A stretch of 64,000 nt of DNA from Sclerotiophoma versabilis. Lineage: Eukaryota > Ascomycota > Dothideomycetes > Pleosporales > Didymellaceae. The DNA is taken from assembly GCA_012274445.1 (NCBI GenBank), contig JAAROD010000080.1, forward strand, positions 1,798,001 to 1,862,000. The letters run 5' to 3'. Shown piece by piece: positions 55,218 to 64,000 of the stretch; within the stretch, counting starts at the first letter, position 1; the number at the start of each line of letters is the position of its first letter. The notes under the pieces were generated by a model. It was not told where the DNA came from. It ran no database searches and saw nothing but the letters and a program-made list of their open reading frames with translations. The position numbers were made by a program, and so were the translations under genes.

Positions 55218-57499
55218 TTACGCATCGATCCCAAAGCTCCTTCTCTTGACAGCCAAAAACGTCAGACTCCAGAGTTGACGGATGTTGCTCTCGGTTGGAA
55301 CGAAGGTCCCGAGCGGAGTAGCTTGGTACCCGTTGTCGTAATTCCAGCTCCAGACCTCACTACTAAGCTGACTCTCGTTGGCCTCGATGAGATCCCAGAG
55401 GCGATTGTACGCCTTCAAGACCTTACTATGCAACACTTCATCGCTGCAGAAGTCTATCCCTCTTGTCAGTCAAGCCATTATCCATTATAAGATTGATAAT
55501 TACCAGGAACACCGTCGCCATCGCACCGCCCAAGTTGCCGCCCCAGACCAGCACCCATCATAGCCAACTGCCACCCCCAAACCACGGTGCCATGATAGTC
55601 TCCACGCGAGAAATTTGCGGCAAAAGAGGCGTTGCCAGCATAGGCGGGGTTTGCAACGAACAGCCCAACGTCGCTCGCTAACCCGACCGGAAACGGGTTT
55701 AGAATGTGATCGGCAGTTTGGCTGAGAAATGCACTCAGTTGCCACTGGTTTGTCGTGTTGAGAAAGAAGTGCCTGAAACAATCATCTGTGTTCATCACCG
55801 GGACGACCTGGGACGAGGTGTTGGAAGACGATGAGACTGTACCATTAAGTGCAACGCCATAATAAGCCACGTCACCGGTGATGTTGGCGGTGTTGGAGGG
55901 GATCGAGAGGTTGCTGTTAGCGACGTAGCTTTCAACGAGCGACACGGCTTCAGATTGGGGTACGGTCACTTCGAAAAACTGAAGGGTCGAGTCTTCCCAG
56001 ACCTGCGCGTACCGGTCTGCAGTCTCGTTCCACTCGGCGTGGTTTGCGAAGAAGCCTGCACGGCTCAGAGCGGCAATGGCACGCAATCCTGCAGGCACGA
56101 GGGCTGCGTTCACATCGTACGGAATGCGTCCGCCACCCAAACCAGTATTTGAGTCGCGCCATTCGCCGACGGGTTCGGAGGGGCGGAGGTGGATGAGGTT
56201 CCCTATGACCTGGCCACCTTCTGCTGCGAAGGCAGCTGTCGCGTTCATGATTTTCTGGATGGTGATCTCGGCCAGTGTTTCGTAGGTCAATCCGTCGTTT
56301 TCAACCAAGAAAGTTGCAGTAGTATTGAAGAATGCGTCAGAGCGCTGTTTACCGGTTTCCGTTTCGACGAAGTAGTTTTGCATGGCAATTGGAAGGAGGT
56401 AGTCAGTGTCTACCATCTTGTAGTCGCACCGAGGCTCTGTGGATGTGATGTTCTCCTTAAGATTCAGATAGGTAGCGTAATCGCCGATGACTTCTTCATG
56501 GCATACTGTTCCATCTGTGCGGTTGATACGTTCAAGTACTGCCCCAATGACAGCTTCAATGGCTCCATTCTCGTCCTCACTCAGCACGGGTTGCATGAGC
56601 AGCATGGAGATCATGCTGTCTCGGCCGAAGTAAGTGAGAAAGCGCCACGTGCCGGCTAAGAGCTTGTCCTCGTAGGATAGGAAGGACAATGATGTTGTTT
56701 GGTCCGGTTGCTGCTGGAAAAGTTCTGCTGACTGGGGGTTAAGAACTTCTGTCTGGTTTAGCTGTTCGAGGTGAGGGTAATTGAAGGAGGCGTTGACTGG
56801 GAAACGTTAGCTATCATCAAATTCAGTATCGCATGTTGACTGCTTACACTGATATGTACCTGTACCGAAAAGCAGATGATTTCTGTTTGTATCAATGTTC
56901 ACCGGCTGCGCGCCATCGATCGGAGTGAAGGTCAGCACTGTGGTTGTGACATTGTCGAACCAAGTTCGATTGATAGTGGCACCATTCTGGTCAGACTGTG
57001 AGAAACGAAGGCCGCCTTGAACACCAGTATCGAGGATACTAGGTCCTTCAGCAAAGTCGCGGATTGTGCGAATGCTACCAAGGATTGCGGTCGTCAAATT
57101 TGCAGGTACGTTGAAGTTGATAGAGCCGGAAACTCCGACTCGAGGGTTGCCGTCCTTGACAGGTTGGTAAATAGGGTCCAGTGTCTCGTCTGTAGATGTT
57201 GAGTTCTCAAGGCGCGGTGTCAGGGTCCCGTTAACTCCATCTGAGGGTTCGAAGTACGCAACAAGGCCGCTGTTGCCTGCAGGCCATGCCACAAGCAAAC
57301 GCGGCCCGATGATATTGAGGTTGCTGTCTGGCGTAGGACTAGTCACAATAACATGAGAGCTCGAGTGACAGTCGAAATAGATGTAGTTATCGTAAGGTGG
57401 ATCTGGAAGGTGTAGTCTCGAAGCAAGCTTACTGCAGGTATCTTGAGCCACACAAACTGCGGCAAGCAGCGCTGCGAGTAAATAGAATGGGCGAAGCAT
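55218..57499 (-). CDS. secreted six-hairpin glycosidase-like protein
   Basis: Three exons on the minus strand: 57499-56848, 56796-55504 and 55459-55218 (728 residues; introns 51 and 44 bases). The signal peptide is MLRPFYLLAALLAAVCVAQ. An N-terminal beta-rich domain (about 20-230) is followed by an (alpha/alpha)6 toroid like that of glycogen-debranching and related glycosidases: LLAGTWRFLTYFGRDSMISM, VDTDYLLPIAMQNYF, and the late VEVWSW-like SSEVWSWNYDNGYQ with TESNIRQLWSLTFLAV. There are more than ten N-glycosylation sequons. The activity is unknown; the catalytic acid residues cannot be named with certainty. The last intron has an acceptor AAGAG that is not ideal, but it restores the conserved DFCSDEVL. 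It lies next to two pectin-active enzymes. Confidence 0.85.
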
Positions 57500-58689
57500 C
57501 GTCTGTGGAGGTGCAGGCGTGAGTATTACAGCGAATCTTGCAGGTGAAGGAAAAAGCTCTTATATGCCCCCGCATCTCGTTTGTATGGGGGGAACCAACC
57601 CAGGAAACTGCACGTCATGAGGTTAACAAGCCACCTGCGTCCCGAGGGCCGGCAGACGGTCTCTTGTCTTGCAGTGCGGGGGACCAGTGAAAGTATCCAT
57701 GCCCTGTAGATCTTCAAGAGGAGCCACGACGTTAACCTGAGGTTTTGTGGGCCGCCTTCAAGTAGTGTCACTAAGTGAAGTTGTGGTTGGCGAATGCCGT
57801 GATCGACCTCATCCGATGACCAGCCGAATTGCGCCTTCCCTGCTTTAGACTAGTAGCCTTGCACTTGCACTCAGTGTAAAAGCCTCCGTACGTCATACCC
57901 TTCTGTCAAACAACGTCTCCATCACTTTACCATTACAGCCATTCTTTCTGTTTCCTCTTGGTTCGATCATCTTCCGCTGTTTTCACCTGAAGTAGCAGCA
58001 AAAGTCGGCTGCTAGCCCAGGTCTGTCAAAACTGAGAGGGAGTTGGTGCGAATCTGCAGGCTCTTTATAGTTTTGTAAACATCTCAACAACCAAAACGCT
58101 TGCTAATGATATATGAATGTGCGTTTGTTTGTACCAAAGGTTGCTAGGACTTTGACTTATAGCTCGATGCATTGGTTACTTGTTATAATGACTGCGCAAC
58201 GAAGAGCGATTTACGCACTGTCCTTCATACTCCCGCAACAACAGTTCGTCACTTTCCAAAATTCACCTCCCGCGGGCTTCGGGTTATCAAGATCTGAATC
58301 GCTCCAAGGCGGTCCTTCACGTACTATAACGAAGTCAGCAACCATGTGTGCCAAGTGTGCCAAGTACGAAACAAGGCACTTGATTTGTGGATTCTCCACG
58401 TGAAACGGACTTGCACCCACTCGGGGAATTTCTACATATACTCATTTCATTTAATTCGCCGAATCTGGGGAAGACCTCATGGCGAACCCGGCATAACTAT
58501 GTCCATCATTCACGGCGAAGAATTATGTGTATGGCGCCATGGCATTCACTGCTAAGTTACATGCGTGGCTGATGATGTCGATGATAGGGTGAGTATATGA
58601 ACTCGTTCGCAGAACGATTATTCATTTCTCATTGCTGCTGGACATCCTCCCGTTCTTGTATACACTTCATTCGCTACCATACCTTGATC
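57500..58689. other. divergent promoter region, glycosidase-like / PL9
   Basis: About 1.2 kb between two divergent secreted-enzyme genes. No coding content recognised. Shared regulation of the two genes from here is possible. Confidence 0.45.
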
Positions 58690-60009
58690 ATGCAGCTCAC
58701 ATCCCTCCAAACTATCTTTCTCCTTCTTCCCTCTGTGTTATGCGCGACCTATTATGTCGCGCCCACCGGCTCAGACACTGCCGCGGGAACCCTTGCCGCA
58801 CCCTACAAGTCCATCCAGGTCGCTGTTGACAAGGCTGTAGCTGGTGACAGCATCCTTCTTCGTGGTGGCACATACTCACCCACCAAAAACATCCAGATCA
58901 AGAAGTCTGGTACTGCATCTGCTCGCATTACACTTGCAGCGTACCAGACCGAGGTGCCTATTGTTGATGGTGAGGCACTTACTGGCACGCCGGCTCCTGT
59001 CGGCGGCAGCCTAGCGAGCGCTGACCGTGGCGTTTTTCACATCGAAAAGGCGTCTTACTGGACGTTCAAGGGTATTCAGCTCATCAACGGACCCTATGGA
59101 GTATACGCAGTCGATTCAAACAACAACATCTTCCAACAGCTGACCACTCGCCAAAACTATGAGACCGGTTTCCAGCTCCAGGGCAACAGTGCAAACAACC
59201 AGATCCTCTACCTGGACTCTTACGAGAACCGCGATCCGCGCAAGAACGGCGAGTCCGCTGACGGTATTGGTATCAAGGAAGGCACTGGTGAGGGCAATCT
59301 TCTCAAAGGAGCGCGTCTATGGAACAATGTAGACGATGTAAGTAGCTGTTTCGTGGCAGTGGCCATAGCGAGTGAGGGGAATTGAGGCTGACAACAGGAC
59401 AGGGTCTTGACTTATGGGAGTTCAAGAGCAAAGTCACCATTGTCGACGTTATATCGTGGGGCAACGGCGTGAATCGTTGGGGCTTCAGCGACTTCCAAGG
59501 TGACGGTAACGGCTTCAAGCTTGGTGGTGGCGATGAAGCGGACAAGAAGGCCGCGAACCACCAAGTTACCAACTGCATTGCTTTCAACAACGCCGCGAAG
59601 GGTTTTACGGACAACAGCCAGCCAGGCAACTTCATTATACAGCGCTCTACTGCCTGGAACAACAGTGATGTGTACGTTTCTCGCGACCAAATTTGGATGT
59701 GAATAAGGAGCGCTAACAATCCGCAGTGGGTTTAAAAGCACGACTGCTGTTACGACGTTCACGAACAACATTGCTGCGAGTAACATTAAGAGCACGACAA
59801 ACTCGGCCCAGATCACCTTGAACAGTGCGCAGAAGCAGACTGGGAACTCGTGGCAAACAAGCCAAACGTGGAACAATGCTGCTTTTAAGAGCATCGATAT
59901 TTCACTTGTGCAAGGTAAGCGTGACGCTACAACGGGTAAGATTGCTGCAAGCAACTTCTTGCTTCCCGTTAGCGATGCGGCAATTGGTGCGACGACCGCC
60001 TGGTCGTAG
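58690..60009 (+). CDS. secreted pectate lyase, PL9 family
   Basis: Three exons: 58690-59337, 59403-59671 and 59727-60009 (399 residues; introns 65 and 55 bases). The start gives a signal peptide (MQLTSLQTIFLLLPSVLCA); upstream in-frame ATG codons would hide it. A right-handed beta-helix begins at TYYVAPTGSDTAAGTLAAPYKSIQ. The calcium site is SADG plus DDGLD (Asp215, Asp216, Asp219), matching the Asp set known from Erwinia Pel9A. The Lys255 in GNGFKLGG fits the catalytic lysine. The first intron falls inside the calcium site. The enzyme cuts polygalacturonate by beta-elimination outside the cell. All key residues are intact. Confidence 0.93.
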
Positions 60010-60300
60010 AGGTTAGACAGGTCACAATACAACGCAGGATGTGTTGTAGGTACTCTTTCTCTGTGCATAGTCTAAAAATCATATCATGCCACAACTTTGA
60101 TGCATCACTGGTTCAACTTTTACACTCTAATGACACAAGGACAAACGACCACGCTTTTGTAGATGAGAGCGTGAGATCACGGCATAATCGAGAACGCCCA
60201 ACAAGTACAGTTTGACATTACATAAGAGAAGTTACTGACTATTGTATACATGAAGCTCGCCAATCAACGTCAACAACTAACATATATATCAAGAAATGCT
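60010..60300. other. convergent gap, PL9 / exolyase-like
   Basis: Gene 3' ends face each other; nothing else seen in this gap of about 290 bases. Confidence 0.4.
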
Positions 60301-63108
60301 TCAAAGCCTCAGCTTAGCAGTTGCGTTGCCTCCAATCGAAGGGGCGTCAGGGGCTCCCACCAAAGCCAGATTCTCAATACCAGCGACACCGTATAAGGCA
60401 GCAGCGTTAGTGCTAACCCACTTGGCTTCGTCAACAGGAACGAGCACATCTGCACCTGCAATCCTCTCCGTTCGCCAAGGTGCGTTGGGCGCAAGACCAT
60501 CCTTGCTGCCGTCACCGAGGTACTCGGACCAGACACGAGGCACAAGAGTGGCGTTGTTGCGCTTATGAGCAACATAGGCGGTAAAGCGAGAGTGACCTTG
60601 CTTGAGGTTGAGATTGCCAAAATCCTTACCGTACCTGGCTGCCTGCTCAGCCTTTGAGGCACCGTAGTAGTAGGCGTAGTCAAGGAATGCATCAAGGAAT
60701 GGTTGAGTAGTGTTGCGAGCCTCAGAACCAAAGTGCTCAATGAGCTGGTCAATGGTCTCAAGAACACCGAACACGCCGGATAAGTGGGAGACTGTAATGT
60801 TGCCAGTATTGTTAAGATCTGTAGGCGGTGGCGACCAGGCTCCGGTGTAGGAGTTGTACAGGGCTTCGCCTGTGACAAAGCCATTCTTGAGCTTGGGGTA
60901 TGTCTTGATAGCCTCGACAAGCTTGTCCCGTGCCTGCTCCCAGTTTGGACCACGGCGTTCCCACTCGATCAAGTAGGCCTGCGCAATGCCAGCCCAGTCG
61001 GTGCCGAAATTGAGGTAAAGGGCCTCAGGGTCAGGATTGTAGACAACGTTGGCAGCGCGAACCTTGCGGCGAGCATCAACAAGCAGAAAAGCCCTCGCAG
61101 CCTCCTGCGTCTCACGAACAAGGTCACCAGTACGCTCATCACCACCAGAGATATAGAAGAACGTCTTCCTATAGACGGGTGTGGAGATACGAGCTTGCTT
61201 GGCGCTGTCGGCCCAGTGCTGAACACCATGTCTCGTACCAAGACCAGTGAAGTTACCGAGATGGTATGAGTCAACCTCGCCGCCATGGCGTGCTTGATCA
61301 TGGGCAAGACGGTAGGCACTTGCATCACCAGTGCGCAGGAAGTGACCCCAGAAGAACAGGTCTGGCGAAAGTTCAGAATTGTCCCACGCGTAGCCCCCGA
61401 TGTCGTAACGCCACTGGTGACGATCATCATCGTAGGTGTGGATGATATCACCATGGTCCCAGAAGCCGTACCAACGGCGTTGCTCAACCTGGTTCTCGTA
61501 GAACTCAATCAGGAACTTCATGTTGTTTTCGATTGTCTGGGCTTGAGGAGAGTCTTTCGGCGAACCCGGAACGTCCCAATAGCTACCGATAGCTTTGGTA
61601 TCACGGATGTAAGCTGGCTCAGGAATGAGGACAGGCGGGTTGTTGGTGTAGTTTGTTAGAGTCGAGAGGTGGTCAGCCGAAGGTGTGCTCGCAAAAGCAT
61701 AGAGGAACAGCTCGTTTGTGCGACCAACTCCATAGGGAGTATTGTAGCCACCTTCATAGTCTTCATAGGTAATCTCGAGAGCATCCAGCTGCTTGGCGTA
61801 TGTATCCTGGCCAAGACCATCGTGATAGGGCCTGACGTCCAGAGGCTCGGCTTGCGGGCTGTAGAGCCACAAGGTGATAGAGCCAGTATCAGTGGCAGCT
61901 TTGGAGACATCAAGACTAGTAGGGTACTTCTTCCAGAAGTCACGGAGACCTAGGGCAAGACCACCAACAGAAGAGCCACCAAGGTAGGCGAGTCCTCCAG
62001 AGCGCGTGCCTCCAGGGATAGTAACCCAACTCTGCCCAGCCTTGGTACGCTTTTTGAGGTTGAACCCATCAGGAGAAAGCTGAGTCAGTCTGTAGTCGCT
62101 CCAGGTGGGAATCCATTGCAGACGGGTCGTCACTCTCTGGTCCCAAGTAGCCTTGTCGGGCGTCTCGGTGCCGTTGAACTGGGCCGACCTCACGTTCGCG
62201 CCGGGATCACGGCGAAGGCCAGTGATACCTTGAACCGACTCATGCAACAGGCCTCCATCGACGCCCGCAATGCGAACGTGGCGGTTGTACTGCTCCTCCT
62301 CAGCAAGTGGTACATCGAAGCGTACACCAAGGCCTGAAATGAAGTCGCTCTTAGCCTCACCATCGTAGATGATAGTGTGGATGATACGTATAGCCTCTGA
62401 ATTCGCATACAAGTAGAAGCGCACAGTAAATGGCAGCCAGTCTGCGTGCGATGCCTCGCCATCGACGGCGTGAGTGCCCTGGACAGTAACTAGCGCGCGT
62501 GCGGAGTTATCTTCCGATACGGTGGTGTTGTAGATCTTGCTAGCAAAGCTGAAGTAGTCGATGCCTGTTGGCTTCCCATCTTCATCATCGTCAGGAGTGC
62601 CACTCTGTGATCTCAAGATCAATCGACCGTTCTTTCCAACGACCTTGCCATTAGATTCGATGGTAGACACCAGAACATTGCCAGACTTGGGGAAAGAAGC
62701 GGTGACCTTGCCAGTGTTGACGACAATTTCACCTCCGGACTCGCTGACTTGTACACCGTCGGTGCTGTTGCTGCTTTGACGTCTGAGGCGCGAGAAGGTA
62801 GCGTTGCCTGGACCAGAAGCGGTGATGGTGTACTCATCAGCGGGTGAATCTGTTGCACCAAGGGCGTGTCCGGTCCACTTGAGCGAGCCATCAGGCCAGT
62901 ATGCGGTGACCCATGACTGTAGCTTTGCGTCACCTGAAGCCGTGAAGGTAGTCGCATTGGCTAGGTGCTGACCGCGAGGCCAGGGTAAACCAAAGGTGAC
63001 ACCACCAAGGTAGTCTGGGGTCCCTTCGAGCCACTTGACCTTGACTGAGTCGGCCTGTGCGGCTGCGCAACTGAGAAGGCCGTAGAGGCCAAGCACGGTC
63101 TTCAACAT
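60301..63108 (-). CDS. secreted rhamnogalacturonan exolyase-like protein (PcRGLX/YetA type)
   Basis: Single exon, 935 residues, with signal peptide MLKTVLGLYGLLSCAAAQA. The N-terminus VKWLEGTPDYLGGVTFGLPWPRG and the long beta-sandwich after it are the hallmark of the PcRGLX/YetA group. The C-terminal half is an alpha/alpha-barrel (WYGFWDHGDIIHTYDDDRHQWRYD, WGHFLRTGDASAYRLAHDQARH). Known members release disaccharides from the ends of rhamnogalacturonan I (family PL26) or cleave rhamnose-glucuronate ends of arabinogalactan in related families. I cannot separate these two by eye. Several N-glycosylation sites fit secretion. It stands tail to tail with the PL9 lyase, which supports a pectin role. 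Confidence 0.85.
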   Translation of the reverse strand: MLKTVLGLYGLLSCAAAQADSVKVKWLEGTPDYLGGVTFGLPWPRGQHLANATTFTASGDAKLQSWVTAYWPDGSLKWTGHALGATDSPADEYTITASGPGNATFSRLRRQSSNSTDGVQVSESGGEIVVNTGKVTASFPKSGNVLVSTIESNGKVVGKNGRLILRSQSGTPDDDEDGKPTGIDYFSFASKIYNTTVSEDNSARALVTVQGTHAVDGEASHADWLPFTVRFYLYANSEAIRIIHTIIYDGEAKSDFISGLGVRFDVPLAEEEQYNRHVRIAGVDGGLLHESVQGITGLRRDPGANVRSAQFNGTETPDKATWDQRVTTRLQWIPTWSDYRLTQLSPDGFNLKKRTKAGQSWVTIPGGTRSGGLAYLGGSSVGGLALGLRDFWKKYPTSLDVSKAATDTGSITLWLYSPQAEPLDVRPYHDGLGQDTYAKQLDALEITYEDYEGGYNTPYGVGRTNELFLYAFASTPSADHLSTLTNYTNNPPVLIPEPAYIRDTKAIGSYWDVPGSPKDSPQAQTIENNMKFLIEFYENQVEQRRWYGFWDHGDIIHTYDDDRHQWRYDIGGYAWDNSELSPDLFFWGHFLRTGDASAYRLAHDQARHGGEVDSYHLGNFTGLGTRHGVQHWADSAKQARISTPVYRKTFFYISGGDERTGDLVRETQEAARAFLLVDARRKVRAANVVYNPDPEALYLNFGTDWAGIAQAYLIEWERRGPNWEQARDKLVEAIKTYPKLKNGFVTGEALYNSYTGAWSPPPTDLNNTGNITVSHLSGVFGVLETIDQLIEHFGSEARNTTQPFLDAFLDYAYYYGASKAEQAARYGKDFGNLNLKQGHSRFTAYVAHKRNNATLVPRVWSEYLGDGSKDGLAPNAPWRTERIAGADVLVPVDEAKWVSTNAAALYGVAGIENLALVGAPDAPSIGGNATAKLRL

Positions 63109-63735
63109 TGTGGAAAGAGTGGAAGGGTCGCAAGATCGCGTCCTGGAGATTCAACGAGCATTCACGATGGAATTTGTACCTGCATTGTATGCCGCCCGTC
63201 CGGTCTCGGGCTTATTGCGAGAGCATGTCGCCATCGAATACCATCGCAATTTCCGGTATACCATGTCGTTTTTGGTAGAATTAACGCCAATTTCTGGGCA
63301 CGCAAGACTGCATCCACAGAGCGTGATGCAAGCGATGCAAGGGTCCAGAAGAGGTCTCGCGTGTGCTGCAGGGGCAAGATCATTTAGGTAAGACGGATCG
63401 AGCATTTGCGGGGGCGGGAGTGGATCTGCATGTGCGTGGTGGTGTAGGAGTTTGTCCGCAATCATTTTCGGGCCAACAGCTCCCGAAATCGTCGCTATTC
63501 ATGACTATGAACTCGGGCGGAGGTATCCTGAACGGTAAGAAGGATGGAAGCCAAGAGTTGCACTAAGGGAAGTAAGACGGGGACGCTAGAGAGTTATGAG
63601 CTACACGTGATTGATGACGTAATAATCAATGAACCTCGAGCTGCTTCGAGTCTACCATACTCCATCCCGATTAGACGTCGCCCCGCTGGTCCTGCTGGAT
63701 TGCTATAGGTGTTGAAAATCGGCAAAAAAGATGCG
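63109..63735. other. upstream region of the exolyase-like gene
   Basis: No gene recognised. It should hold the promoter of the exolyase-like gene. Confidence 0.4.
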
Positions 63736-63824
63736 TACGGACTGGAAGGATTGAACTCCCGGCCTTCTGCGCTTCTCAGTCGATACTGTAAAGCAGACAT
63801 CATGACCACTGTGACTTGTAAGTT
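63736..63824 (-). tRNA. tRNA-Val(UAC)-like sequence, intron-containing, acceptor stem unpaired
   Basis: On the minus strand, D-arm GTCA/TGAT (loop CAGTGGTCA) starts at 63815. Anticodon stem TCTGC/GCAGA holds TTTACA, a candidate 15-base intron, and C, giving anticodon TAC. The T-arm GGGAG/CTTCC has loop TTCAATC. The internal promoter boxes are thus largely kept. But the seven bases before the D-arm do not pair with AGTCCGT after the T-arm. It is therefore more likely a decayed copy than a working tRNA. A shifted 5' end was tried and did not help. Confidence 0.42.
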
Positions 63825-64000
63825 AAAGCTGCGAAAAGTTGCGGGAGTAGTACATAACTAGGCTAAGCCCGCAAACTACTGCTGTATTTGTTAGGTTGAC
63901 GACATAATTGTCTACTCTACGCTTATCATTCGTAGTGGCTCGCAAATAAGCAGTTGCCGAACGCTGTTAGAAGTGAACATCCATTCTGGATACTTCAATG
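63825..64000. other. right end, no feature
   Basis: Nothing recognised in the last 175 bases. Confidence 0.3.

Noticed and set aside
59412..60068. 218-codon frame on the minus strand
   Set aside because: Antisense of the PL9 lyase exons; no domain.

Overview
The window is nuclear DNA of a filamentous ascomycete, most likely a dothideomycete of the order Pleosporales. I base this on gene content and gene style only. It has many short introns (44-207 bases) with GT-AG ends and CTAAC or CTGAC-like branch sites, dense genes on both strands, fungal families such as Pal1, SLS1, Zn2Cys6 regulators, THI5 and MED31, and a fungal-type TPP riboswitch. I found no transposon, CRISPR array or bacterial-style operon. 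About 30 protein-coding genes can be supported. Exon borders were worked out by hand from splice signals and reading-frame continuity.

Layout. 0-1.5 kb: nothing recognisable. 1.5-12 kb: a Ure2p-like glutathione transferase (-), the splicing factor BBP/SF1 (+), a myotubularin lipid phosphatase (+) and a homeodomain plus C2H2 zinc-finger regulator (+). 12-18 kb: a CaiB/BaiF-type CoA-transferase (-) divergent from a large Zn2Cys6 regulator (+). 18-23 kb: RNA polymerase III subunit C11 (-), an ankyrin protein (+), the SF3b subunit SF3B5/Ysf3 (-), an unknown coiled-coil protein (+) and an epoxide-hydrolase-like enzyme (+). 24-25 kb: the thiamine-pyrimidine synthase THI5/NMT1, with a TPP aptamer and decoy upstream ORFs in its leader. 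25.8-35 kb: a membrane-anchored coiled-coil protein (-), a disordered protein with a C-terminal CaaX box (-), a cytosolic GH5 glucanase (-) and a Whi5/Nrm1-like G1/S repressor (+).

35.7-55 kb: a tiny metallothionein (-), a TBC RabGAP (-), MED31 (-), Pal1 (+), a RAD51-like protein without Walker A (+), the tRNA deaminase TAD1 (-), an NT-C2 protein with micro-exons (+), mitochondrial SLS1 (+), an unknown protein (+) and the vacuolar SNARE VAM7 (+). 55-63 kb: three secreted carbohydrate-active enzymes in a row, namely a six-hairpin glycosidase-like protein (-), a PL9 pectate lyase (+) and a rhamnogalacturonan exolyase-like protein (-). This looks like a small pectin-degradation neighbourhood. 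A tRNA-Val-like sequence with an unpaired acceptor stem lies near the right end.

Most genes are unrelated housekeeping genes placed side by side. The two places where the sequence itself shows joint or conditional function are the riboswitch-controlled THI5 leader and the pectin-enzyme group. Two GC-AG introns, one inside the gene for the branch-point-binding protein itself, and a metallothionein stop codon that may be assembled by splicing are the most unusual structural points.
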